From Patescibacteria group bacterium (GTDB lineage: Bacteria; Patescibacteriota; Kazan-3B-28), in the NCBI GenBank assembly GCA_022703745.1, contig JAKLDB010000011.1, forward strand, positions 1 through 10,830: 10,830 nt of DNA. Reading direction: 5' to 3'. Position 1 is the stretch's first letter; each line of letters begins with the position of its first letter. Below are positions 1 to 5,360 of the stretch, piece by piece. Both the position numbers and the translations under genes were made by a program. Under the pieces are notes generated by a model. That model was given only the letters and a program-made list of their open reading frames with translations, searched no databases and was not told the origin of the DNA.

Positions 1-1
1 A

Positions 2-226
2 GGCTACACCAATCACTGTCCAAACTGTCTTTGGAGCAAGCATGTAGACAATCTCCCCGGAGACCGCAAAAGCCCCTGTGGTGGTCTAATGGAGCCGATA
101 GCCTTAGAGGTTAGAGGCGACAAGGAGCAAATCATTCATCGTTGCCACAGTTGCGGGATAATAAAAAAGAACAAAGTTGCCGCTAACGATAATCGGCAAA
201 TCGTTCTCAAGCTTCCTATCCAATGA
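2..226 (+). CDS. RNHCP domain protein, C-terminal part (5' end outside window)
   Basis: The reading frame open from base 2 ends at TGA 224-226 and encodes the last 74 residues of a small cysteine-rich protein. In order I see NHCPNCLWSKHVD, PGDR, CGGLMEP, HRCHSCG and a short N..AANDN stretch, which is the signature of the RNHCP family (named after its Arg-Asn-His-Cys-Pro motif). The two CxxC pairs and the isolated Cys suggest zinc binding. The biochemical function of the family is not established as far as I know. Its stop overlaps the start of the next gene by four bases (ATGA at 223-226), so the two are probably cotranscribed and translationally coupled. The N-terminus lies before the window and the start cannot be given. 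Confidence 0.85.
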   Translation, partial: GYTNHCPNCLWSKHVDNLPGDRKSPCGGLMEPIALEVRGDKEQIIHRCHSCGIIKKNKVAANDNRQIVLKLPIQ

Positions 227-1254
227 TTCACTTTATTCCAATTCCTTGGACACTACTGCTTTCCGCTTTTGGGATAGCTTTTGTCATTGTCTTGGTTGCT
301 ACTCCGCGAGTAATAAGCTTGGCAAAAAAGTATCACTTGTTTGATTTACCATCGGCCAGAAGAATACATATCAGTCCAATACCAAGGGTGGGAGGAATAG
401 CTCTATTCCTTGGCTTTATCGTTACCCTCTTTGCTGTTTTTGGATTTGATCCCCGTATTTTTGGAGTTGCTCTCTGTGGGACTCTCATATTCCTACTTGG
501 GCTTCTGGATGATATTTACAACCTCAATCCAGTTCTAAAGTTTACTGGGCAAATTTTTGTAGCCGCTCTTGCTATATTCTTTGGTATTACTATTGGAAAC
601 ATTACGAACCCCTTTGGGGGCATTATCTTACTATCTCCCCTGCTGGATATAATTCTTACTATTATTTGGATGCTTCTTATGATAAACACCGTCAACTTCT
701 TAGATGGGTTGGATGGATTAGCTACCGGTGTTACTGCTATTGCTGCGGGAGTACTTGCAATCCTAAGTTTATTCTCCATTGTGGATCAGCCATCTACTGC
801 TACTCTTGCTGCAATTCTTTGCGGGAGTTGTTTGGGATTCTTGTATTTTAACTGGCATCCCGCCAAAATATTCATGGGCGACTCAGGGAGTCATCTTCTT
901 GGATTTTTACTAGCCACAATTTCCATTATTAGCGGCGGCAAGATTGCAACTGCCGTGTTGGCACTTGGTCTGCCTGTCCTAGATATGCTCTGGTCGGTTA
1001 TTAGAAGAATAAAAGAAGGCAAATCACCCTTTGTTGCAGACAAACTTCACCTTCATCATCTCCTTTTGTCCGCTGGTCTTAGTCAGCCAACAGTAGTCTT
1101 GGTATTTTACGGGCTAACAATCGGGTTCGGAGTTGTAGCTCTACTCTCCGGAACATGGATGAAACTGTTTGGTTTGTTAGTTCTGATTATTGCGCTAACG
1201 GGAATTATTAGACTGGCTCTATATTTTCGCCTCCAACAGAGACAAAAGGGTTGA
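223..1254 (+). CDS. Polyprenyl-phosphate GlcNAc-1-phosphate transferase family (WecA/TagO/MraY superfamily)
   Basis: A 343-residue multi-pass membrane protein that by family transfers a sugar-1-phosphate from a UDP-sugar to undecaprenyl phosphate on the cytoplasmic face, the first step of cell-surface polysaccharide assembly. Family motifs appear in order: DLPSARRIH with PRVGG (41-58), the Mg-binding DD pair (D96-D97), NTVNFLDGLDGLA (155-167), GDSGSHLLGF (219-228), D254 with R261-R262, and the histidine motif HLHHLL (276-281). That last motif, and the absence of the other MraY features, favours a WecA/TagO-type enzyme over MraY (peptidoglycan lipid I synthase). Many hydrophobic segments span the whole length, as expected. 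There is no Shine-Dalgarno before the ATG; the ATGA overlap with the RNHCP gene suggests coupled translation. Its stop lies inside the next promoter and I see no terminator, so read-through is likely. The exact sugar cannot be told from sequence. Confidence 0.93.
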   Translation: MIHFIPIPWTLLLSAFGIAFVIVLVATPRVISLAKKYHLFDLPSARRIHISPIPRVGGIALFLGFIVTLFAVFGFDPRIFGVALCGTLIFLLGLLDDIYNLNPVLKFTGQIFVAALAIFFGITIGNITNPFGGIILLSPLLDIILTIIWMLLMINTVNFLDGLDGLATGVTAIAAGVLAILSLFSIVDQPSTATLAAILCGSCLGFLYFNWHPAKIFMGDSGSHLLGFLLATISIISGGKIATAVLALGLPVLDMLWSVIRRIKEGKSPFVADKLHLHHLLLSAGLSQPTVVLVFYGLTIGFGVVALLSGTWMKLFGLLVLIIALTGIIRLALYFRLQQRQKG

Positions 1255-1279
1255 CAGAAAGGATGTTTTATTGTACAAT
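1251..1279 (+). promoter_or_regulatory. Near-consensus sigma-70 promoter of the zinc-ribbon gene
   Basis: A perfect -35 TTGACA (1251-1256) and a -10 TACAAT (1274-1279, one mismatch) are separated by exactly 17 bases. The -35 box contains the TGA stop of the preceding transferase gene. Predicted transcription start is near 1286, giving a leader of about 34 bases made almost only of A with scattered C and no Shine-Dalgarno. Confidence 0.85.
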
Positions 1280-1319
1280 AAAATAATTAGGACGCTGCAA
1301 AAACAAAAACAAAACAAAA

Positions 1320-1784
1320 ATGAACAACCAACAGTTCGAGCGTCTGGTAGAAAACCTACAAGACATTATGCGTTGTCCTCATTGCTCTGCAAGCTACGGC
1401 TTGCAGGATATTCACTATCTAGGACAGCTAGATTCTATGACCTTTCTCCATATGCGTTGCAATTTCTGCCACACGCCAGTTTTTGCTAGCGTAGCCTTGG
1501 CTAACACTAGTGGGGAGATTATCCCCTCTGATCTAACAGTAGACGATATTGCTGTCAGTGACCTTTCTAATTCTCAGATGGAAGATGACTTAGTAGAGCT
1601 CGGATTCGAACGTAGAGGGCTGGAAACCCAGCCTCAGGGAGAGCAAGTCCAAGTTCCCATTGAAGATATCTCAGCAGAAACTATTCTCCATTCTCTCTCC
1701 CCCGTTGCCTACGACGATGTCCTAGATATGCATACTTTCCTGAACCAGTTTTCTGGGGACTTCGACAATATTCTTACCAGGTAA
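1320..1784 (+). CDS. Small zinc-ribbon protein, function unknown
   Basis: A 154-residue soluble protein. An N-terminal helix-like stretch (1-17) is followed by a four-cysteine zinc-ribbon: CPHC at 19-22 and CNFC at 47-50, 24 residues apart. The middle (60-120) is acidic and probably flexible. The C-terminus (about 119-154) is compact and contains DVLDMHTFLNQFSGDFDNIL, with the pattern D-V-x-x-x-H-x-F-L-x-x-F-x-G-D-F. I half-remember similar tails in short proteins of CPR genomes but cannot name a family. The ATG at 1320 is preceded by an A-rich leader with no Shine-Dalgarno, so initiation probably relies on an unstructured leader. The gene has its own strong promoter and terminator and is monocistronic. 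A nucleic-acid-binding or regulatory role is possible from the zinc ribbon alone, but this is a guess. Confidence 0.8.
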   Translation: MNNQQFERLVENLQDIMRCPHCSASYGLQDIHYLGQLDSMTFLHMRCNFCHTPVFASVALANTSGEIIPSDLTVDDIAVSDLSNSQMEDDLVELGFERRGLETQPQGEQVQVPIEDISAETILHSLSPVAYDDVLDMHTFLNQFSGDFDNILTR

Positions 1785-1808
1785 ATCAGCCTAATTAGCC
1801 TAACATCT

Positions 1809-1837
1809 AAAAACCCTTTGACTTCAAGGGGTTTTTT
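1809..1837 (+). terminator. Intrinsic terminator of the zinc-ribbon gene
   Basis: An A-run, CCCTT, a loop of about seven bases, AAGGG(G) and a six-T run, 25 bases after the stop at 1784. The A-run before the stem pairs partly with the T-run. The loop and right arm overlap the possible -35 box of the next gene. Confidence 0.75.
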
Positions 1838-1846
1838 GGTTAGTCT
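1818..1846 (+). promoter_or_regulatory. Possible rplY promoter overlapping the upstream terminator
   Basis: TTGACT (1818-1823, 5 of 6) and TAGTCT (1841-1846, 3 of 6) are 17 bases apart. The predicted start of transcription, about 1853, is only a few bases before the ATG at 1857. The -10 box is weak, so this is a candidate only. The alternative is read-through past the terminator from the zinc-ribbon gene. Confidence 0.4.
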
Positions 1847-1856
1847 AGGGTTTGTT

Positions 1857-2522
1857 ATGGGTACGGCTGAATATAGTATAAATCTGGAAACCCGAGATAA
1901 AGCTGCCAAAGCTGATTCTCTCCGGCGACAGGGCAAACTCCCGCTGGCGCTTTATGGTAGAGGTGTAGAACCCCTGCTTCTTTCTGGAGATGTGCAGATT
2001 ATCTCAAAGATCCTCAAAAAGGCTGGAGAGAGTTCTCTGGTCAATATTAAAATAGACGGTAAAGATGAAAGGATAGTTTTATTCAAGGAACCGCAATACA
2101 ATCCCGTTAATGGAGAAGTGTTCCATATAGATCTCTACCAAGTGAACCTGAAGGAAAAAATTCGTGCAGAAGTTCCGCTTTCTTTTATTGGCGAAGCACC
2201 TGCAGTAGAAGCGGTTGATGGTGTAGTTGTTACGAACAGGGACAAGATTGAAGTTGAATGTTTGCCAAGCGATCTACCACATGCAATCGAAGTTGATTTA
2301 TCTATTCTGGCCAACATTGATGATGAAATCAAAATAAAAGATTTAAAACTACCTGCCAGTGTAGAAGTTTTAGATGAAGCAGAAGAATCAATTGTTATCG
2401 TCACTCAAAAACGCGAAGAAGAGCCGGAAGCAGCTCCTGTTAGCGAGGAAGATGCTGTTGCTGGAGTTGAGGTAACTTCTGAAAAGGGTGAAGAAGAGTC
2501 TAGCGCTCCGTCTGCTGAATAA
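1857..2522 (+). CDS. rplY: 50S ribosomal protein bL25, CTC/TL5 type
   Basis: A 221-residue two-domain form of bL25, which binds 5S rRNA in the large subunit; the long form is also known as general stress protein Ctc or TL5. The N-terminal 5S-binding domain carries the family stretches NLETRDK, LRRQGKLPLALYGRG, a ..DLYQV strand and a central beta domain (about 1-95). The C-terminal beta domain follows (LSFIGEAPAVE to IVIVTQK, about 100-185). An acidic, low-complexity tail of about 35 residues rich in Glu, Ala and Ser closes the protein. I take ATG 1857 as the start because the conserved domain begins right after it. A TTG 13 codons upstream would add an unconserved extension lying inside the preceding terminator. 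A weak AGGG stands 6 bases before the ATG. It is single-gene, with a strong terminator after it. Confidence 0.93.
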   Translation: MGTAEYSINLETRDKAAKADSLRRQGKLPLALYGRGVEPLLLSGDVQIISKILKKAGESSLVNIKIDGKDERIVLFKEPQYNPVNGEVFHIDLYQVNLKEKIRAEVPLSFIGEAPAVEAVDGVVVTNRDKIEVECLPSDLPHAIEVDLSILANIDDEIKIKDLKLPASVEVLDEAEESIVIVTQKREEEPEAAPVSEEDAVAGVEVTSEKGEEESSAPSAE

Positions 2523-2550
2523 ATATAAAGCATTTAAGTAGTAATTGAAG

Positions 2551-2581
2551 TATCCGCGATAAAAATCGCGGATAATTTTTT
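2551..2581 (+). terminator. Intrinsic terminator after rplY
   Basis: A perfect 10-base-pair stem (TATCCGCGAT / ATCGCGGATA) with an AAAA loop is followed by a T-run at 2576-2581. It stands 28 bases after the rplY stop. Confidence 0.93.
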
Positions 2582-2632
2582 ATAAAACTATTGCTAAGTT
2601 ATAAAAAGTTGTAAAATAAAACTAGCTTTGTA

Positions 2633-2661
2633 TTGTTTTTGATAAAAGCGTGACTTATAAT
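2633..2661 (+). promoter_or_regulatory. Promoter of the histone-H1-like gene
   Basis: A perfect -10 TATAAT (2656-2661) lies 17 bases after TTGTTT (2633-2638, TTG matched). Predicted transcription start is around 2668, giving a leader of about 77 bases that begins within a perfect inverted repeat (2665-2680) and ends in a G-run ribosome-binding site. The gap 2523-2744 otherwise holds the rplY terminator and AT-rich sequence, and I see no further gene in it. Confidence 0.65.
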
Positions 2662-2664
2662 TCA

Positions 2665-2680
2665 ACTAACAAGTGTTAGT
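2665..2680. promoter_or_regulatory. Inverted repeat at the predicted transcription start: operator or 5' mRNA hairpin
   Basis: ACTAACA, two bases, then TGTTAGT: seven-base arms that are exact reverse complements. The repeat starts four bases after the TATAAT box, so a bound protein would block RNA polymerase. Read as RNA it would instead form a six-base-pair stem with an AAGT loop at the extreme 5' end of the message. Sequence alone cannot choose between the two. Confidence 0.5.
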
Positions 2681-2744
2681 GCTACAAAAGCATCAAACAA
2701 TTTGTTGGAACATTGTTATATTAGTGTAAGTATGGGGGGTTCTC

Positions 2745-2930
2745 ATGCCAGTTCGCAAAAGAAGGAAAGCTGCTAAACCAGCTGCCAAGAAGAAGGTGAC
2801 CCGTCGCCGCAAGGCTGTCAAAAAGACAGTCAAGAAAGTGACTCGTCGTCGGAAAGTAGCGAAGAAAGCAGCCAAAAAGACAGTCAAGAAAGTGACTCGT
2901 CGCAGAAAGACTGCACGTCGCAAAAAATAA
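2745..2930 (+). CDS. Histone-H1-like lysine/arginine-rich repeat protein
   Basis: A 61-residue protein built from only seven amino acids (Met, Pro, Val, Arg, Lys, Ala, Thr). 35 of the 61 are Lys or Arg, with no acidic or aromatic residue. KVTRRRK occurs three times (17-23, 31-37, 49-55), with VKKTVKK before the second and third copies. This is the character of bacterial histone-H1-like tails (Hc1/Hc2 type), which bind DNA or RNA non-specifically and compact the nucleoid. The basic strand is the real gene because it has a promoter, a ribosome-binding site (six G at 2734-2739, five bases before the ATG), an Ala/Lys-rich N-terminus and a terminator. An open frame on the other strand is its Phe/Leu/Arg-rich shadow. 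A ribosome- or RNA-associated role remains possible. Confidence 0.82.
   Translation: MPVRKRRKAAKPAAKKKVTRRRKAVKKTVKKVTRRRKVAKKAAKKTVKKVTRRRKTARRKK
2819..2902 (+). repeat. Exact 30-base direct repeat inside the H1-like gene
   Basis: Bases 2819-2848 and 2873-2902 are identical over 30 positions and are 54 bases (18 codons) apart. The unit encodes KKTVKKVTRR and points to recent in-frame duplication or recombination. Confidence 0.85.
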
Positions 2931-2948
2931 TTGCAGCTAATGCAAATT

Positions 2949-2978
2949 AAAAGACACTTCCTGGGGGGAGTGTCTTTT
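2949..2978. terminator. Bidirectional terminator between the H1-like and cysteine desulfurase genes
   Basis: AAAAGACACT (2949-2958) and AGTGTCTTTT (2969-2978) are perfect complements. The stem can extend by three more pairs (one T-G) to leave a TGGG loop. A T-run lies at the 3' side on both strands, so it can end the + strand H1-like message and the convergent - strand desulfurase message whose stop is at 2982. Confidence 0.9.
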
Positions 2979-2981
2979 ATA

Positions 2982-4118
2982 TTATTTGATGATGTTGCGT
3001 AACTCTTTAATCAGCTGGTCTATCTCTGACTTTTTCGTTCGGTAACCCATTGTGATTCGAAGACTAGATCTAGCTCGTCCCTCCCCTGCTCCCATTGCTT
3101 GCAACACATATGATGGTTCAAGATTCCCTGCTGCACATGCAGAGGTAGCAGACACCATTATTCCTTTTCTATCAAAACCAATTACCAGTTCATCACTAGT
3201 TTTGCCTGCAACGCTAAAGTTCACATTATTCGCAAGTCTTTCTGTAATAGAACCGTTAATAGTTACATTAGGAAGTTTCTCTAATGCGGCAAATATGGAC
3301 TTTTGGAATTGCTTTAACCTTTTCGCTTCTTTCGCCTTTTGAGATTGAGCAGACTCAAGTGCCTGCGCAGTTCCAACAATTCCCATTGTATTCAATGTAC
3401 CCGAACGTAATCCCCGTTCCTGTCCCCCACCATGAATAACGGGTGTCAATGTCACACCGGTTCTAACATACAATACCCCGACACCTTTTGGTCCGCCCAA
3501 CTTGTGTCCAGAGAGTGTCAGCATGTCGGTATGTAAAATTTGTGTATCCAAAGAAAGCAAACATCCGCCCTGCACTGCATCGGTATGGAAATAGATTCGA
3601 CGCTTGCGGGTTTTATTGAGCTTCTTTACTAATAAACCAATTTCCCGAATCGGCTGAATTGTTCCTACTTCGTTATTGGCATACATTACCGACACCAAAA
3701 AAGTCTTTGGGGTAATTGCACGTTCAATCTCTTTGATTTCAACAATTCCTTCCGAGTTTGGTTTTACGTAAGTGACCTTAATGCCATTTTTTTCCAGAGC
3801 ACGGCAAGTTTCTAGAATTGCTTTGTGTTCAATTGCGGTTGTCACAATGTGTCCATCTGGGTAGTCCTCGGCAAGACCCTTAATCGCCAAATTATCCGCC
3901 TCCGTACCAGAGGCCGTAAAAATAATTTCTAAGGGATTACAATTCAATCTCTTAGCAATTTTTCTCCGAGCCTCATCCACCGCTCCAGCTGCTTTTCGTC
4001 CAAATGTATGGATACTGGAAGCATTTCCAAAGTCAATTTCGGCATATGGCGCCATTGCTCGAATCACTTCGGGTCGCATTGGAGATGTGGCGGCATAGTC
4101 CAAATAAATCTTAATCAT
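2982..4118 (-). CDS. Group I cysteine desulfurase (IscS/NifS family)
   Basis: A 378-residue PLP enzyme that takes sulfur from L-cysteine as a persulfide for Fe-S cluster assembly and tRNA thiolation. The N-terminal YLDYAATSPM motif and the fold-type I landmarks are present: SGTEADN (70-76), H98 (stacks on the PLP ring), NNEVGTIQPI (148-157), HTDAVQ with D180 and Q183, and the PLP lysine K206 in SGHKLGGPKG. The catalytic Cys is C328 in SACAAGNLEPSYVL, a loop as long as in IscS, hence group I rather than SufS type. K206 and C328 fall at the same numbers as in E. coli IscS. No scaffold (IscU), ferredoxin or thiolase (MnmA) lies beside it. The likely partner is not visible, so I leave IscS versus NifS open. 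No Shine-Dalgarno precedes the ATG, and a -10 box ends six bases upstream. Confidence 0.95.
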   Translation of the reverse strand: MIKIYLDYAATSPMRPEVIRAMAPYAEIDFGNASSIHTFGRKAAGAVDEARRKIAKRLNCNPLEIIFTASGTEADNLAIKGLAEDYPDGHIVTTAIEHKAILETCRALEKNGIKVTYVKPNSEGIVEIKEIERAITPKTFLVSVMYANNEVGTIQPIREIGLLVKKLNKTRKRRIYFHTDAVQGGCLLSLDTQILHTDMLTLSGHKLGGPKGVGVLYVRTGVTLTPVIHGGGQERGLRSGTLNTMGIVGTAQALESAQSQKAKEAKRLKQFQKSIFAALEKLPNVTINGSITERLANNVNFSVAGKTSDELVIGFDRKGIMVSATSACAAGNLEPSYVLQAMGAGEGRARSSLRITMGYRTKKSEIDQLIKELRNIIK

Positions 4119-4124
4119 AGCTAG

Positions 4125-4153
4125 AGGATAGCATTTTTCGCCCCCAGAGCCAA
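4125..4153 (-). promoter_or_regulatory. Candidate promoter of the cysteine desulfurase, predicting a leaderless mRNA
   Basis: On the - strand TTGGCT (4153-4148, 4 of 6) is 17 bases before an extended -10, TGC-TATCCT (TATCCT at 4130-4125). Only six bases separate the -10 box from the ATG at 4118, which would place transcription start at or next to the start codon. Confidence 0.5.
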
Positions 4154-4161
4154 GAAAACCC

Positions 4162-4190
4162 TTGCAAGAGCCAGCTATCAGCTATAGAGT
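4162..4190 (+). promoter_or_regulatory. Weak candidate promoter of the 4226 gene
   Basis: TTGCAA (4162-4167) and TAGAGT (4185-4190) each match the consensus at 4 of 6 positions with a 17-base spacer. It shares the 107-base divergent gap with the desulfurase promoter. Predicted start is about 4197, some 29 bases before the ATG. Confidence 0.3.
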
Positions 4191-4225
4191 AAGAACCAGT
4201 TATTGTACTTTACTAAAGGGGGTAG

Positions 4226-4756
4226 ATGGTCGTGGCTCCAGATTTTCTTTTTTCTCTTCAAGCAAGAGCCGTTCCTGTTCAGGGAATCGTCGAGGTAGAT
4301 TCAATCTACTCCGAAGATGATTATTCCTTTGCAGTTGGTCGTCGAATGGACCACTTTATCACAAGTCAAAGAGTAATCTCTTTCGTTCGGTCCAGTGATT
4401 TGTACTGGCTCTTGTATAGACTGGCCGACAGACTATCCGAAGAAATCCCAAACCTGATAAAGTCTTTGTCTTGCTGCGGAAACGAGCAAGATATAGAAGA
4501 ACTTACGGGATGGGTTGAGAAGTTAGAATTATGTCCGGAGGAAGACGAAGATTCTAATGATTTCGCGGTGGAGTGGATTATAGGAATATTCCACTACGAT
4601 CGGATAGCCAAAGAGGTTTCCTGCCACTCCCAATTCTTTAATAATTGGGTTGCGAACTGGCACGCAATGTACCTTTCCGTTATTTATCTCGAAGAGAGAT
4701 TGTATCCTGATAAGGTTTTCGTTGTTCAACAACGAACTTTCTTAGGGTCTGCCTGA
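4226..4756 (+). CDS. Hypothetical acidic protein, 176 aa
   Basis: I do not recognise this protein. It has no signal peptide or membrane segment and looks cytosolic. It is acidic with an EEDEDSND patch (105-112), five Trp (61, 96, 117, 141, 145) and four Cys, of which C83-C84 are adjacent; the cysteines do not form a CxxC zinc motif. Several helical stretches seem likely (about 57-82, 88-101, 140-160). The ATG at 4226 directly follows an in-frame TAG and has a G-run (GGGGG, 4218-4222) three bases upstream. A GTG two codons later (4232) would be better spaced from it, so the start may be slightly shorter. It stands between a divergent cysteine desulfurase and a convergent hypothetical gene and is monocistronic, with a good terminator. 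Confidence 0.7.
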   Translation: MVVAPDFLFSLQARAVPVQGIVEVDSIYSEDDYSFAVGRRMDHFITSQRVISFVRSSDLYWLLYRLADRLSEEIPNLIKSLSCCGNEQDIEELTGWVEKLELCPEEDEDSNDFAVEWIIGIFHYDRIAKEVSCHSQFFNNWVANWHAMYLSVIYLEERLYPDKVFVVQQRTFLGSA

Positions 4757-4769
4757 AACAGCCACATTA

Positions 4770-4797
4770 AAACAGCCCACCAGTAGGTGGGCTGTTT
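4770..4797. terminator. Bidirectional terminator between the two hypothetical genes
   Basis: A perfect 12-base-pair stem (AAACAGCCCACC / GGTGGGCTGTTT) with an AGTA loop. On the + strand only three T follow, while on the - strand the T-run is TTTT. It lies 13 bases after the + strand stop (4756) and 12 bases beyond the - strand stop (4810). Confidence 0.88.
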
Positions 4798-4809
4798 AAC
4801 TATAAAAAG

Positions 4810-5286
4810 TTATGCATTATGAGGCGGGATATAAGAATTGCTCGCTCCCAATATTTTAGTTACGCATTGAGCCCAAACACCCCTTGCCTTCTTAAAATCT
4901 CCATCACACACACGATAAAGTATTTTAGCGAACAGAGCCTCTTGCTGATCTTGTAGTGGAACTAACCCTGATTTAAAGTAATCCTCTACTTGTTGTTCGG
5001 TAAGAGCATGGATGTCGTTTTCTAAATCAGAGATACTTGTCTGAATCCCCATAGGTAGAGACTCGAACATTTTCGTATCTCCCCCCACTTCTTCAAGTTT
5101 TTTCGTGTAATTTTCAACTTGCTTGATTCTGCTTGCGGTATATTCGTCAATTTCCCCGAGTGCTTCTTCGACTTTAGTATCTCTATCGATTTGTTTTGTT
5201 ACTGTTTCGGGAAATGGAATATCCGGTGGCTGATTGTCACCGATTATCTTTTCGGAATGCTTATTCCAATATTCAGATGGGTTCAT
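4810..5286 (-). CDS. Hypothetical protein, 158 aa
   Basis: I do not recognise this protein. It is soluble and charged. The N-terminus (MNPSEYWNKH, then IIGDNQPPDIPFP) is short and Pro-rich. Residues 30-105 look helical and Glu/Lys-rich, possibly coiled (EALGEIDEYT to TKKLEEVGG, then SISDLENDIHALTEQQVEDYF). The C-terminal part (115-148) is a compact helical stretch with two Cys (C127, C141) and DFKKARGVWAQCV. The DNQPP motif is reminiscent of some phage structural proteins, but that is too little for a call. Start at ATG 5286: the leader is A-rich and has no Shine-Dalgarno. A fully consensus promoter stands directly upstream, so expression should be high unless repressed. Its neighbour on the other strand is alaS, and the downstream neighbour is the convergent 4226 gene. 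Confidence 0.72.
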   Translation of the reverse strand: MNPSEYWNKHSEKIIGDNQPPDIPFPETVTKQIDRDTKVEEALGEIDEYTASRIKQVENYTKKLEEVGGDTKMFESLPMGIQTSISDLENDIHALTEQQVEDYFKSGLVPLQDQQEALFAKILYRVCDGDFKKARGVWAQCVTKILGASNSYIPPHNA

Positions 5287-5314
5287 TTTTTGTATTTATT
5301 TTACTTTTCACTTA

Positions 5315-5343
5315 ATTATACCATAAAATAACTTTTCTGTCAA
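5315..5343 (-). promoter_or_regulatory. Perfect-consensus sigma-70 promoter of the 158-aa hypothetical gene
   Basis: On the - strand TTGACA (5343-5338) and TATAAT (5320-5315) match the consensus at all twelve positions with a 17-base spacer. Transcription start is predicted near 5308, giving a leader of about 22 bases that is almost all A and T. It overlaps the region just upstream of the alaS -10 box on the opposite strand. Confidence 0.9.
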
Positions 5344-5345
5344 TC

Positions 5346-5354
5346 TGATATCAT
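5346..5354 (+). promoter_or_regulatory. Extended -10 promoter of alaS, predicting a leaderless mRNA
   Basis: TGA-TATCAT: a TG dinucleotide one base before TATCAT (5349-5354, 5 of 6). Six bases separate the box from the ATG at 5361. No good -35 is visible 17 bases upstream, which fits an extended -10 promoter. Transcription would start at or next to the start codon. Confidence 0.55.
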
Positions 5355-5360
5355 AGTCTT

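Noticed and set aside
1271..1489. Open frame of 72 codons overlapping the zinc-ribbon gene
   Set aside because: It begins inside the -10 box, has no protein-like domain and lies out of frame over a better gene.
1818..1856. TTG start giving rplY an extra 13-residue N-terminus
   Set aside because: It lies inside the terminator hairpin of the previous gene and the bL25 domain starts just after ATG 1857.
2671..2696. TTAGTGCT-like stretch resembling half a CIRCE heat-shock operator
   Set aside because: There is no second half at the proper distance; the stronger palindrome 2665-2680 explains the bases.
2693..2923. Open frame on the - strand opposite the H1-like gene, rich in Phe, Leu and Arg
   Set aside because: It is a shadow of a Lys/Arg/Thr-rich gene; its Phe and Leu pattern mirrors the Lys codons and it has no promoter or ribosome-binding site.
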